Shown here one piece after another: positions 35,125-47,491 of a stretch of DNA of 64,000 nt. The position numbers were made by a program, and so were the translations under genes. The stretch is taken from the NCBI GenBank assembly GCA_032622095.1, contig CP136069.1:15982450-16046449 (forward strand). Direction: 5' to 3'. The DNA comes from Siphonodentalium dalli (lineage: Eukaryota > Mollusca > Scaphopoda > Gadilida > Siphonodentaliidae). Each line of letters opens with the position of its first letter. The first letter of the stretch is position 1. Under the pieces are notes generated by a model. The model saw only the letters and a list, made by a program, of their open reading frames with translations. It searched no databases and was not told the DNA's origin.

Positions 35125-37476
35125 CTCTAGTTTCGTCAATACGCACAACTCCACCGCTTCCACCAGCCCCACCTGCTCCACCACCACCTCCGGCTCCACC
35201 GCTACCTCCAGTTCCGCCACTTCCACCTGTTCCACCACCAACCCCGGTACCACCGCTGCCTCCAGTTCCACCAACGCCACCTGCACCACCACCACCTCCA
35301 GATCCACCGCTACCCCCAACACCTCCACCTGTTCCACCAACACCTCCGCTTGGTGAACTTCTCCCACCTCCGCCACGACCACCAGTCCCACCACCTCCGC
35401 CGCTACCACCAGCTCCCCCACCTCCGCCACTACTGCCAGCCCCACCACCTCCACCGCTACCACCACCTCCATCACCTCCGCCACTACCGCCAGCCCCACC
35501 ACCTCCGCCGATACCACCAGTCCCACCACCGCCACCGCTACCACCATTTTTTCCATCTTTTCCATCTTTGCCATCTTTCCCATTTTTCCCATCTGTTCCA
35601 TCTTTACCATTTTTACCACCGGAACCCCCTGTTCCACCGCTACCACCAGCTCCGCCAGTCCCACCACCACCGCCGCTACCTCCAGTCCCAACACCTCCGC
35701 CGTTTCCATTATTTCCATTGTTTCCTCTATTACCATTATTTCCATTTCGTCCATTATTTCCATTGTTTCCATTTTGACCTCCTTTGCCATCGGAACCTCC
35801 TGTTCCGTTGCTACCACCAGCTCCACCGCTTCCGCTGCTACCACCAGTCCCACCACCACCACCGTTTCCATTATTTCCATTATTTCCATTGTTTCCTCTA
35901 TTACCATTATTTCCATTTCGTCCATTTTTGCCACCTTTTCCATTTTTACCACCTGTTCCTCCACTACCACCAGACCCACCACCTCCGCCGTTACTACCAG
36001 TCCCACCACCTCCGCCGCTACCACCAGTCCCAGCACCTCCACCGCTACCACCAGTCCCACCGCCTCCGCTACCACCATTTGTTCCATCTTTTCCATTTTT
36101 ACCTCCTTTCCCACCGGAACCACCTGTTCCTCCGCTACCGCCAGAGCCACCACCTCCGCCGTTACCATTATTTCCATTGTTTCCTCTATTACCATTATTT
36201 CCATTTCGTCCATTATTTCCATTGTTTCCATTTTGACCTCCTTTGCCATCGGAACCTCCTGTTCCGTTGCTACCACCAGCTCCACCACCTCCGCCGCTAC
36301 CACCAGTCCCACCACCACCAGCGCTACCACCAGTCCCAGCACCTCCACCGCTACCACCAGTCCCACCGCCTCCACTACCACCATTTGTTCCATCTTTTCC
36401 ATTTTTACCTCCTTTCCCACCGGAACCACCTGTTCCTCCGCTCCCGCCAGAGCCACCACCTCCGCCATTACCGCCAGTCCCACCACCTGCGCCGCTACCA
36501 CCAGTCCCACCACCTCCTCTGCTACCGCCATTGTTTCCACCTTTTCCATTTTTACCTCCTTTCCCGCCAGAACCACCCGTTCCTCCACCGCCACCAGACC
36601 CACCACCTCCGCCGCTACCGCCAGTCCCACCACCTCCGCCGCTACCACCAGTCCCACCACCTCCACTACCACCATTTGTTCCACCCTTTCCATCTTTTCC
36701 ATTTTTACCTCCTTTCCCGCCGGAACCACCTGTTCCTCCACTACCACCAGACCCACCACCTCCGCCGTTACTACCAGTCCCACCACCTCCGCCACTACCA
36801 CCAGTCCCAGCACCTCCACCGCTACCACCAGTCCCACCGCCTCCGCTACCACCATTTGTTCCATCTTTTCCATTTTTACCTCCTTTCCCACCGGAACCAC
36901 CTGTTCCTCCGCTCCCGCCAGAGCCACCACCTCCGCCGTTACCGCCAGTCCCACCACCTGCGCCGCTACCACCAGTCCCACCACCTCCTCTGCTACCGCC
37001 ATTGTTTCCACCTTTTCCATTTTTACCTCCTTTCCCGCCAGAACCACCCGTTCCTCCACCGCCACCAGACCCACCACCTCCGCCGCTACCGCCAGTCCCA
37101 CCACCCCCGCCGCTACCACCAGTCCCACCACCTCCACTACCACCATTTGTTCCACCATTTCCATCTTTTCCATTTTTACCTCCTTTCCCACCGGAACCAC
37201 CTGTTCCTCCGCTACCGCCAGACCCACCGCCTGCGCCGCTGCCGCCAGTTCCACCACCTGCGCCGCTACCACCAGTCCCAGCACCTCCACCGCTACCACC
37301 AGTCCCACCGCCTCCTACGCTGCCACCATTTGTTCCACCTTTTCCATTTTTGCCTGTTTTCCCACCGGTTCCTCCTCTACCGCCAGATCCACCACCTCCT
37401 CCGCTGCCACCAGTCCCACCACCGCCGCCGCTACCACCACCTCCACCCGTATTGCTACCTGAGCCACCTCGACCAT
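35125..37476 (-). CDS. Exon: 784-codon glycine-rich, partly collagen-like repeat region
   Basis: The exon is 2,352 nt, open throughout and phase 1-1, with acceptor tgctatgcaag and donor gtaagc. It starts DGRGGSGSNTGG and ends GGVVRIDETR. The bulk is Gly with Ser/Thr/Ala (GGTGGSGGGGGTGG). About a dozen Lys/Asn/Asp-rich inserts begin like GGSGGKGGKNGKDG. Several are Gly-X-Y in register, such as GNNGRNGNNGNRGNN and the run GKDGKDGKDGKNGG near 35.56 kb. No Cys, and almost no aromatic or large hydrophobic residue, is seen. A block of about 470 bp is repeated almost exactly (from 36,381 and from 36,852), so the exon grew by internal duplication. Such composition suits polyglycine-II-like or collagen-like packing in an extracellular fibre or gel. 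Large open frames on the opposite strand are codon-bias shadows. Confidence 0.85.
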
Positions 37477-37584
37477 CTTGCATAGCAGAAAATAATGAAA
37501 AGTTAAAGACTGTAAATCTCACGAGGCACACGTGATCAGTACTATAACTCTGCTAACAGAATCACAAGATGGAAGTCAGTATTC

Positions 37585-38075
37585 CAGGGCGCGCCGCGTG
37601 TATACTAATGTAGAGATTCTTGTTTCGCCTGGGCGCATCCATTAACATGGGTGTTTTATTTATAGAATGGGAATTTTTGGGAGGATTAAAAGTCGAACTG
37701 CGAGCCGGAGACCGAGTCCGGTAAAAGGTGTAGTTGGGAATTTCAATTTCGTTTATTGCCGTTAACGTTATGTCAATACATGTAATATTGATTTTTGGTT
37801 TGTGATAAGCCATGTCAATTACAAATAAAAGAAATGAAAAGATAATTTGTAAGTCTTATTTTTCAACTTTTATAGACTTGTTTCGTTCTGCAGCCCACTG
37901 GGGGTTGTGGTCGGCGATGGCGGAGTCGGCCACCGGTTCGTTAATTAGTTGCTGGTTGTTATTGTTAGTTTAACGGAATTGTGAGTTGGTCATTCGTGAA
38001 GCCAATATATTTTATAATCTATAATTACAATCATGGGTATATAATATATGATATTGAGCGCGTTACCATTTCTGA
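37585..38075 (-). mobile_element. Dispersed ~470-bp repeat (copy 2, inverted)
   Basis: It is the reverse complement of the 3.05-3.52 kb repeat and begins about 110 bp from the Gly-rich exon. Confidence 0.65.
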
Positions 38076-38142
38076 ATATGGTTTTCTTGTTTATAATAAG
38101 AGACCTTTCACAAAATCACGATTACGACTGTTTACGAATATG

Positions 38143-38392
38143 GACAATATCCGCCATTATACGGCCAATATCCGCCATTATACGGCCATTATACGGCCAA
38201 TATCCGCCATTATACGGCCAATATCCGCCATTATACGGACAATATCCGCCATTATACGGCCAATATCCGCCATTATACGGCCAATATCCGCCATTATACG
38301 GACAATATCCGCCATTATACGGCCAATATCCGCCATTATACGGCCAATATCCGCCATTATACGGGCAATATCCGCCATTATACGGCCAAAAA
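38143..38392. repeat. 21-bp tandem array, about 12 units
   Basis: The unit is cggccaatatccgccattata, with one short unit and single-base variants. It is open in several frames because 21 is divisible by three (for example YGQYPPL on the + strand). I treat it as an intronic minisatellite. Confidence 0.9.
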
Positions 38393-39027
38393 TTACATCT
38401 TCACACACGGAGGTTCGTAGGTGAGACGAAATATAACACACACGCAGTTTAATTTTATGCAGATGTGACAAGGATGTGCGACTGGTCCTGCTAGCGGATG
38501 CTCTAACATTATCTGTGTGGGGTATTGCACACGGATAAGAACATGGGGTCTGAAAGAGACACGCATCACTATCAAATATATGTGTAACTGAATATAGTGG
38601 AGAACATGCGTCTCACCAATTAAAGGCACATGCGGCCTTAATTGTCGAAAATATTCATATTTGTTCCAAATACCGTAAACAGAAAAACAGTAAAACGCAT
38701 ACAGTTTCGTTCATATATACCATGACCACCGCGTAAACAGCATGTTATCGTAAAGACCTACTATATTTTACATAAGCAAGAGCCTGAGTGTGTTACAGAA
38801 GACAGCACAATTATACTGGCTAATCACGCACAAATGGCATAAACGCTCTTTATTAGTTCCATATCAGGTATTCACCAACAAAGAACGCTCTTTATGTTTA
38901 CCATCATAATATAAACAAACACCAGAAAAGTAACTTGTTATGCTTTTGTTTACATAAGGATTAACTGTCATGTGGACTGTTTTTATGGAGATGTAACGGT
39001 GAGGTAAGTGGACATAACTTGTGTAAA

Positions 39028-39870
39028 ACCCGAAGAAATGGTAACGCGCTCAAGATCATATATTATATATTTTTTTGTTTTGTTTAAACATATTTTATTT
39101 GTTCATAAATTAAATTAGTTTATGACAAAAGGGATTGGAGGACAAGTGCTAAATCACTTAGAATACCCTCCCCTCCCTAGTATGATACACTGACAAATTA
39201 TATGACACTAAAGACGAACAAAACACAAGGTATATTATATACATACATATAATGAACAATATAAGTAAATAAACAGAATGGCGATTGCGGAGGAGAATTG
39301 GAGGGTCGGTTTACAGTGGAGAGATGGGATGAGTGTGAGTATGCTTCATCAACCCGTCGGTGATCATTCCCTTGCAACAAGTAAAAATACGATAGTACAG
39401 GCATATATCAATTATTGATATATATTATATACACATGATTGTAATTATAGAATATAAAATATATTGGTTTCGCGAATGACCAACTCAGAATTCCAACAAT
39501 AACATACATCACTTAATTAACGAACCGGCGGCCGACTCCGCCGTCTCTGACCACAACCCCCAGTGGGCTGGAGAAAGAAAAAAGTCAATAAAAGTTGAAA
39601 TATAAGACTTACAAATTATCTTTTTCATTTCTGTTATTTGTAATTGGCATAGCTTATCACAAACCAAAAATCAACATTATTGACATAACGTTAATTAACG
39701 ACAATAAACGAAATTGAAATTCCCAACTACACCTTTTACCGGACTCGGCCTCCTGCTCGCAGTTCGAATTTTAATCATCCCAAAATTTCCCATTCTATAA
39801 ATAAAACACCCATGTTAATGTCAGCGCCCACATCTATTATAATCTCTAGGACACTATACACGCGGCGCGC
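39028..39870 (+). mobile_element. Dispersed ~470-bp repeat (copy 3) split by a LINE-tail insertion
   Basis: It starts ggtaacgcgctcaagatc, is interrupted at about 39,069-39,425 by an insert with atattttatttgttcat and a CCCTCCCCTCCC block like the 20.2 kb LINE tail, then continues to about 39,870. Confidence 0.6.
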
Positions 39871-40534
39871 GTTAATAATTTGTTATGGTTTACACCTTAC
39901 TACCTTACTCGTATTTAAATTCGCGCAGTACTATTTTTCGCTCAGTTTTGAATTCGCGCATTTTGAATTCGCGCACCCTGGTGCGCGAATTCAAAACTGA
40001 CAGAAATATGTTCGTAAATGTGTTGTATCTTATGACAGTTTCAGTTCTTAATTATACCTAATGATATATGTGTATATACAAAGACAATCTCGAAGAAAAT
40101 ATACATCGAATATAACATAACTGCATCATCATTTCATTGTGAAGATGCGTGCTTATATGCATGCATGGTACAATTGATCATGCTGGAATAAATACCAGCA
40201 GAGTTACCCGGTGTTGCCCAGGTTAAAGTGATGTGAAACCATCTGCATGCTGTTGATATTTGGTGAGAATAGAAGTTACTCTTGCTCAAAGTGTTACACA
40301 TATTCTCATAAAGTGTATATTCAAATAGCATCACAAAACATGATTCTTAAACATGGAATATAAGTAGTGGCTCGCCTTGTCGATTGTCATTTTGTTTATC
40401 GCGATTAATCAGTTTCATCAACAAAGAAGTATTTATTCGTTTACGTTATGACATGAAGCATGAACATCGTAAACACAGTAGTTCGCAAAAATAAAAGACG
40501 ACAATTAGGTTTTACATATATAGAGATTTGGAGT

Positions 40535-41745
40535 ATCTAAACAACACGATTAGATTCCTCGTATCACGGAGAAGAATATGTATCAACCTGGTGGAAATCG
40601 CCGCTAAACATACTGTTTATCTTCTTTTTTGTGTCCGTCTCGCCCTCTATGCACCCCTGACTCGAATGGCCCCACTTGTGACATCCTTAAACCACACAAT
40701 TAGACTCCTGATATCATGGAAAAGAGCATTTATAAGTTTGGTGCTAATCGGCGACTAAACACTTTTTGATCAAATTTAGTGCCCACCCCACCCCCATCTC
40801 CCACCAAACAGTACCAATTTGGCGTATGTAAATCACACGATTAGACTCCTCGTATCATGGAAAAGAATGTGTACCACTTTGGTGGAAATTGGTGCTAAAA
40901 ATATTGCGTATCAATTTTGGTGCCTTTCAGTGCACCCCTGAATCGAATGACACCACTTTTGACAGATTTAAGCCACACCATTAATTTAGACTCCTCGTAC
41001 CATGGGGATGATATCGTATAAGTGTGGTGGCAATCGGCGACAGAACCCATTCTTATCAAATTTAATGCCCCCCCCCCCCCCCACACACACACTCTTTCAT
41101 CCAAACGACAGCAATTTGGAGACTTTAAATCACATAATTAGATTCCTTGTATCATGGAGAAGAATATATTTTGGTGGAAATATGCACTAAAATTAGTTTT
41201 ATTAATGTTCGTTCCCCTCTCCCCTTTCGCGCATACCACTTTTGACATATCCACACCACACCATCAGATGCCTTATATCATGGGAATTATTATATATAAG
41301 TTTCGTGGCAATCGGCGACAAACAATTTTTTCTGCCCTCCCCCTTTTCTGCCCCTGACAACAATGGCGTCACTTCAGAAAATTCTGACCCTCACCATTAT
41401 CTTTCTCATAAAAAATTACCCATAGTAGATCCCTCCTCTGGTGCCATCTAGATGGCCCATTGGCGCTAAAATTGGTTTGATCAATTTGGGTGCCCCTCTC
41501 CCCTTCCGTGTATCCCTGACTCGAACAGCGCAACTTTTGATATATTTAAACCACACCATTAGATTCCTTATATCATGAGGATGGTTATATATAAGTTTCG
41601 TGGCAATCGGTGACAAACAAATTCTTCCCCTCCCCCTTTTCTGCCCCTGACAACAACGGCGTCACTTTCGAACATTCGAACCCGCACCATTATCTTTCTC
41701 GTAAAAAGTTACCCCTAGTAGAGCCCTTTGTTGCCATCTAGATTG
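40535..41745. repeat. Degenerate ~148-bp tandem array, about eight units
   Basis: The anchor attagattcctcgtatcatgg recurs near 40,545, 40,697, 40,838, 40,985, 41,138, 41,266 and 41,562. It is followed by gtggaaatcggcg-like, gtgccc-rich and ccactttgaca-like segments. No convincing ORF runs through it. Confidence 0.75.
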
Positions 41746-41941
41746 TCCCCTGTGAATTTCTATAGAAAGACAGACTATATCGCAAATATAGATATAGATT
41801 TATGGACATCCTGGAACTGAACTTGACTTGACTTGCTGACTTCAGAGAGAATCAACTCTTGGTTGCGATTTTTGAATGCATAACTAATTCAGAATGTTTG
41901 ACCCGCCATATCAAATCCAGTCCTAAGTCGGGATTTGTTTA

Positions 41942-42254
41942 CCCTGTGCCAATGCATTGGCCTAACAATTTTTTATCATTTTTTTTAAATAAATGTTTCT
42001 TACAATTTTTAGGACATAACATAAAAAACATCCATTACCCTGCAGGGAGCCCCACACATATATAGAATCATATAGAAGAGTGTCGTCTGCTCATGTTTGT
42101 CTGGGGCTCTGTATGGGTGAAATTATAAAATTGTTAAAGAATACAAGAAAAAATTATTAAAATTGTAAACAATTGTTAGGCCAATGCATTATCTTACATA
42201 TGCGAGGCGACCTATGGTCGACTCGCATATATAAGAGAATGCATTGGCACAGGG
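41942..42254. mobile_element. Twin-hairpin MITE with its left hairpin deleted
   Basis: The ends are CCCTGTGCC and GGCACAGGG. It matches the 32.45 kb copy, except that the left palindrome is reduced to ccaatgcattgg, about 56 bp shorter. The right hairpin (42,180-42,246) is present. Confidence 0.8.
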
Positions 42255-42800
42255 TAAACAAAATGGTCACCCTATGCAGGGTTCCGAATACGGAGCGTGC
42301 TTTCGTGCACCTCCATGATAGAGTATGTGTATTTTTCAGAAGTATTTCAACACGAAAAATCGAACCATGAGTCCATGATTAAATGTTTTACGTGTAGCCT
42401 ATATACATAATTATGGATAATGTCGTTGAGATTCGTTCCCCCGCATGTAACTATAATTGTCTATTTTCTATCTAAAATAACCCTCTTATATTCCTTTGGT
42501 ATAAACTTATGAGTCGTATTATTTTTCGCTAAGTTTTAAATTCGCGCACCGATGGGTGCGCGAAAAATAGTACTGCGCAAATTTAAATACGAGTAAGGTT
42601 GGACAATATATCCTATCTGTAATCGTAATAGTGATTTTGCGAAAAGTCTCTAATGTGCTAATAAGAATCCATCAGAATAAAGCACGTGGGGCGTGTAGTA
42701 TGTCCGACGATATTACTCGAATTTTACCGTATAACACATGTCAATTAAAGATGGTCTATCTCTTTGTGAACATGAACGGGGGGGGGTATAAAATATTAGC

Positions 42801-43285
42801 AATTATTGTCCATCCCTTAACTAACACTATTTCTGATTGGGCAAAAGCCGCCACGTGATAATCCTGGAAAAAGTCATATTGGACTCCCGAATGTCATATT
42901 GGACTCCCAAGTGTGCAATATGACTTTTTTATCGGAACTCTGTGACGTCACGAATTAATTCTATTGCGAAATGAATCGGTGAAATTGTGATGCGCGTGTT
43001 TACTTTTCCAAACCATGATTTCTGGTGATCAAAATACAGGCTTTTATAGAAAATTAATTGCCGACAAATACCAAAAATAACCACAAAAGTTGTATTGCCA
43101 ATATTTGGATAAACATACAGATGGATAATACAAATGTAATTATACAATGTTGTGTACAGTATGATTTTTTTCTTGTGCTCGTCCAGGTTGTGGTGAAAAG
43201 TCATATTGCGTGTCTCGTCCTATTTGACTTTTCACCACAACCTGGACTCGTACAAAAACAACACATAATGTACACAACATTGTAC
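42801..43285. mobile_element. Foldback element (copy 2 of the 9.24 kb family)
   Basis: It has the same start (ccatcccttaactaac) and the same hairpin (43,141-43,285), with some internal loss. Confidence 0.7.
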
Positions 43286-43545
43286 AAGAAACCCATAGTC
43301 AGAAATGGTAACGCCACCAAGATCATATTATTAGCCATAAATATCAATTATAATATAATTATAATATAAACTAGCTTTCAAATTCCATGTGGGAAATTTA
43401 GATACTTCCATATATCAAGTTTCCCGTTTCTCGTGATACATTACATTCTTCAATTAAGCTGTCTCGCTTTTTATTACACTAGCTGTTGGGCCCGACTTCG
43501 TCCAGGCTGTTTCCCATCTCCGGCGAAAGGCGCGATTTGACTATT

Positions 43546-43790
43546 TTGACTATTTTGAAAGTCAAGGTCAGGTCGGGGTCATGATTTGACCCGTCCAAAA
43601 CACTCCCCGGAGAAAAGTACCCCTAGCATTCAAATTTCGTCGAAATCCGTCCGTTTTACCAGATTTGATCTTGAATTGACCATTTTGAAGGTCAAGGTCA
43701 GGTCGGGGTCACGATTTGACCCGTCCGAAACACTCCCCGGACAAAAGAATCCCTAGGTATCAAATTTCGTCAAAATCCTACTTTGATTAC
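43546..43790. repeat. 130-bp direct duplication
   Basis: Two adjacent units carry gtcaaggtcaggtcggggtc and atttgacccgtcc, offset by 130 bp. Confidence 0.8.
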
Positions 43791-43984
43791 CACACGATCG
43801 CATGCTTTCCAAACGGTGTGGTTATTATCAATATCAGCACATGTGCTAATCTGTGACGGACTATTTTATTGAGCATTCTGTGTAAGACTACAGCTTTTAA
43901 AGCGACCCATTTTTACTTTTACATCGACCTAATCCCCCATAATCCCCCATAACACCAGTGGATTGTATATGTTCAAGCACAGTC

Positions 43985-44458
43985 TACACGCTGGCGTGCT
44001 AATAATAACTTTATATGAATCGAGGACCCCTGTCCGGGAATGCCTCTATCGATTAATATTGATTTTATTTCGAATATTTTTCTGGTCTAAAAGGGTGTGG
44101 TCGTTTAGCTAACGAACAATATAGTGGTTACTGTTAGCATGGACCCGAAATTGTATTGTGTAATTTTGTCACAACTAAACGATAATTAGACTCATTATCG
44201 CTTATAACTATGGAATAAAACAATACGAACAATCAATTTGGGACATATGACGTTCGGAACGTAGTTATGGTAACGCTCTAATGATATATATCGATAAATA
44301 AAATCGCCTGGATGGTCTCTTCTGAAATAGAACAATAAAGTGTAGGATCCCATTTAATAATAAAATATTCCAAATAAAATCAATATTAATTGATAGAAGC
44401 GTTTCCGGGGAGGGGTCTTCAATTCATATGTGTTATTTTATACCCACGCAACTATTTC
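43985..44458. mobile_element. Dispersed TIR repeat (copy 2 of the 10.84 kb family)
   Basis: It shares tatcgattaatattgattt and gatagaagcgtttccgg ends with the 10.84 kb copy in mirrored order. Confidence 0.5.
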
Positions 44459-44509
44459 AATTTTTAAATGAAGAGATGATCCATCTTTAGCACATGTTGG
44501 AGTTTTGTA

Positions 44510-44954
44510 CAAGCCTGCAAATAGCGTGTCTATCATTTGCAGAATGAGGTCCCCAGAGGGTGAATTTAGTGATGCTATCCCGCATAGCGGGCTAGCGTCA
44601 CTAAATTCACCCTCTGGGGACCTCATTCTGCTTTGGCCATCAACTGATATGGCAGACCTAGGATCAGATTGAAGTTTCCCAGTTGAAGTTGGTGATGTTC
44701 ATCCATTGGGCACCTCAATTGTGAATTTTATCTTCTGCAAATTAGGGGGTATAGAAACTTCCTAGAAGGGAAATGTAACTAAAAACAATCTTAATTTGAT
44801 ACTATAGATACTTCCCATGAGATGAGGCCTAATCAGAATGAGGTCTACATAGGGTGGATTTGGTGATGCTAGCCCGCTGTGCGGGATAGCATCACTAAAT
44901 TCACCCTCTGGGGACCTCATTCTGCAAATGACAGACACGCTACTTGCAGGCTTG
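44510..44954. mobile_element. Second type of twin-hairpin foldback
   Basis: The outer arms are caagcctgcaaatagcgtgtc and the inverse. Inside each end is a hairpin (44,539-44,631 and 44,834-44,923) with arms gcagaatgaggtcccc. Its sequence is unrelated to the CCCTGTGCC family but the layout is the same. Confidence 0.75.
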
Positions 44955-46118
44955 GTTTTAGAGTTTTGATTCCACAATATCATTAGAAAATTCCCATATA
45001 TATAGGCCCACATTATTCTGTATATCTCTAAAATACGTGTTATACTCAAAACAATACAGAAAACATACTGCGCGAATCACCTGTTAGAGGTACTCAATCC
45101 GATCAGACGGTCCCCATATCATCAAGTTACAACAACAACAACAACAACATTTCTTCAAAATACGCTTTAGTTATCAGAATCGATTACATACAACAAAATA
45201 ATTCTAACCACTGTCAACTATGGTATACAGTAATGCCCTAAATAATCGACTCCTTAACCACAGCAGAATTATGGGTAATTTTTCAGGATTTAGTCGTAAA
45301 TATGGCTCCCCACCCCTTTCCAACTGGCACCTCACAGCCCTGATTTGATTTGTTTTTAATTGATTATTAGTCTTTGACTGACAATCGGGGAGGGAGTATG
45401 CACATGGTCGATCCGGTGGGAGAACATTTTTTTAATTGTGAACCTGAAAACTGAAAATTCCTTGCATCTAGAAGTTTAACTCCAGGCAATTTCAGGCCTG
45501 ATTTAAATGTATTAGCAGTTTTAACTGACCACCGGATAGGGACCAGAACCCATTAGCCCAGTGGGAAACAAATTTCTAAATCTGAACCCTACCAGACCCC
45601 ACTGAGGTTAGAAATTTCAGTCCAAAATTTTAACCAAAATCAGGGAAATATACATTGTATTACTTTTGGTCTGACAACAAATTTCCAACTAACTATTGTG
45701 TCAGGTATGAAAGTTCCAAGTGTTGAACATTTTGACAAAAGTTGGGGGATCACAGACCGCCACGCCTCCCCTTGTCGACACTTCCATGCAAGATGTTGTG
45801 TGTGTGTGCTTAAACATTGTTCGTTTATCCACCTGGCATTGCAATATTACGTTCGATTTTCCAACCAATCGCAAGCAAGTGAGCCTTGGACGTCACTTGA
45901 TCAACATTTCGCCCGGCGCTTATAAATTTAATGATGGCCGAACAAAATATTGTCGAAACTCAAATAATTATTTCGCTTTTTAGAATCAGTTTCACCATTC
46001 ATGAGTATACACATTGTGAGTCTAAGGGTAATATCAAGAATCAATTGTTTATTAATTATGATTAAAATACACCTCACATATGACGGAATGAGGCGTCTTT
46101 TTACCAGTTGTTAAAGTT

Positions 46119-46632
46119 TTAAAGGCACGGGCGGCGTTCGTTGCAGAAATATTCATATTTGTTCAAATCGCCATCAACAGAAGGAATATTAAAATATATA
46201 TAGTTTTGTTCATATGCCAAACATAATCAGCGCGTAAATAGTATATTGTCGCCATGACGTACGATGGTGTACGTAAACAAGAGCCTGTTCGTATTACAGG
46301 AGTTGTGCTTCTGTTTACATAACATAGCGTAATTCTATTGGTTAATCACACACAAATGATATAAACGCTCTTTATTATTTCCATATAAAGAAAACAGTAA
46401 CAAATAACGCTATGTTTACCATATCCGGATCTAAACAAAAGCCAAGAAACGTAACGTGTTTTGCTTTTGTTTACATAACAAAGGGAAACAATTGACAATA
46501 ACATACTGTTTATGCCATATTTCTGATTGGCATAAGAACAAGGTCTGTCTATATTTTACTATGCGTTCTGCTAATGGTGGTTTTTGAATATTTTAACAGC
46601 ATACCCACCACCAACGCCGCCCGTATCTTTAA
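46119..46632 (+). mobile_element. MITE family with AGGCACGGGCGGC end (copy 5, complete)
   Basis: It has TTAA-type ends and is 514 bp. It is used here as the uninterrupted reference for the split 13.1 kb copy. Confidence 0.75.
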
Positions 46633-46910
46633 AATTATTCTATCCCACGGATTGGGAAAGAGATAATAAAAGTATATAAGAGCCATATACCCACATATAT
46701 AAGAGAATGCATTCGCATGGTAACCTACAAATCCTGAAAAATTACCCATTACTCTGTTGTGGTTAAGGAATCGATTATTTAGGGCATACTGCATAGTATC
46801 AATACTAAATCGTTGTTATTACACGGAATGTATTGCAAGTGACATACCGTATCCCTTTAACCCTTCTGTGACTGGAGCTTCCTGCAATTTTGCGAAAACT
46901 CTGTGCCTAG

Positions 46911-47090
46911 GGCCTAGGCATTCTCTTATATATGCGAGTCTCCCATATAAAGCCTCGCATATATAAGAAAATACATTCATTGGCCTAACAATATTTACCT
47001 TGACTGTGTAAGCCAGTCAATCCTCTTATATATGCGGGGCTCCATATGGGAGACTCGCATATATAAAAGAATGCATTGGCACATGATATT
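46911..47090. mobile_element. Twin-hairpin MITE, diverged short copy
   Basis: Two hairpins (46,918-46,980 and 47,021-47,082) have diverged centres (gtctcccatataaagcc; ggggctccatatgggag) and flank a short spacer. It lies about 80 bp from the Lys/Asp exon. Confidence 0.7.
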
Positions 47091-47169
47091 TAATGCTGCA
47101 TCAGCGCCGCTTCAGTCACGAAAGTGATAAACGTATGGATATATGTTATAAACAAGAAGGATATCATAC

Positions 47170-47259
47170 CTCCATGGAATGGAGGGTCCTCGACTTTTCT
47201 CGGGTCCTTGTCCTGTTTCTTCTTTCCATCCTTGTCTTTTCTATCCTTGCCTGTTACGC
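47170..47259 (-). CDS. Exon: Lys/Asp-rich linker (30 codons)
   Basis: The minus-strand acceptor is cctattttcag and the donor gtatga; the exon is 90 nt, phase 1-1. It reads GVTGKDRKDKDGKKKQDKDP then RKVEDPPFHG. It has no cysteine and strongly alternating Lys/Asp charge. The split codon joins upstream to Gly and downstream to Asp at the start of the Gly-rich exon. It fits a flexible charged spacer between the two Gly-rich segments, or a mineral- or polyanion-binding patch; the latter is speculation. The short length makes this the least certain coding exon, but length, phase and both splice sites agree with its neighbours. Confidence 0.6.
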
Positions 47260-47491
47260 CTGAAAATAGGAAAGATTGTGGAACTTTAACAATACGCACG
47301 ATTACCATTATTGCCATGATTACCATGATTACCACGCAGATGTTTTATTTTATTACGGCTCTTATGGTGTATATTGTGAAGCATATATCTCCTTTTGTAG
47401 GAGGCGATGAACTAAATGTGATTAAACACATACTCGGTATTTGCGTACTTGAACCATGTAACGGAGATCGACAGCTTATCGATCAATGTTT

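Larger units (their letters stand above)
37477..47169. other. Large intron between the Lys/Asp exon and the Gly-rich exon
   Basis: It holds dispersed ~470-bp repeats (37,585-38,075; 39,028-39,870), a 21-bp array (38.1 kb), a tandem array (40.5-41.75 kb), twin-hairpin copies (41.94 and 46.9 kb), foldbacks at 39.9, 42.5, 42.8 and 44.5 kb, and a MITE at 46.1 kb. The stretch 45,310-46,110 contains no feature I recognise. Confidence 0.55.

Noticed and set aside
35117-37535. Very long open frames on the + strand (Pro-, Ser/Thr- and His-rich)
   Set aside because: They mirror the GGN codons of the Gly-rich minus exon. Repetitive GGN coding removes stops from the other strand, and the minus frame alone has matching splice sites and phase.
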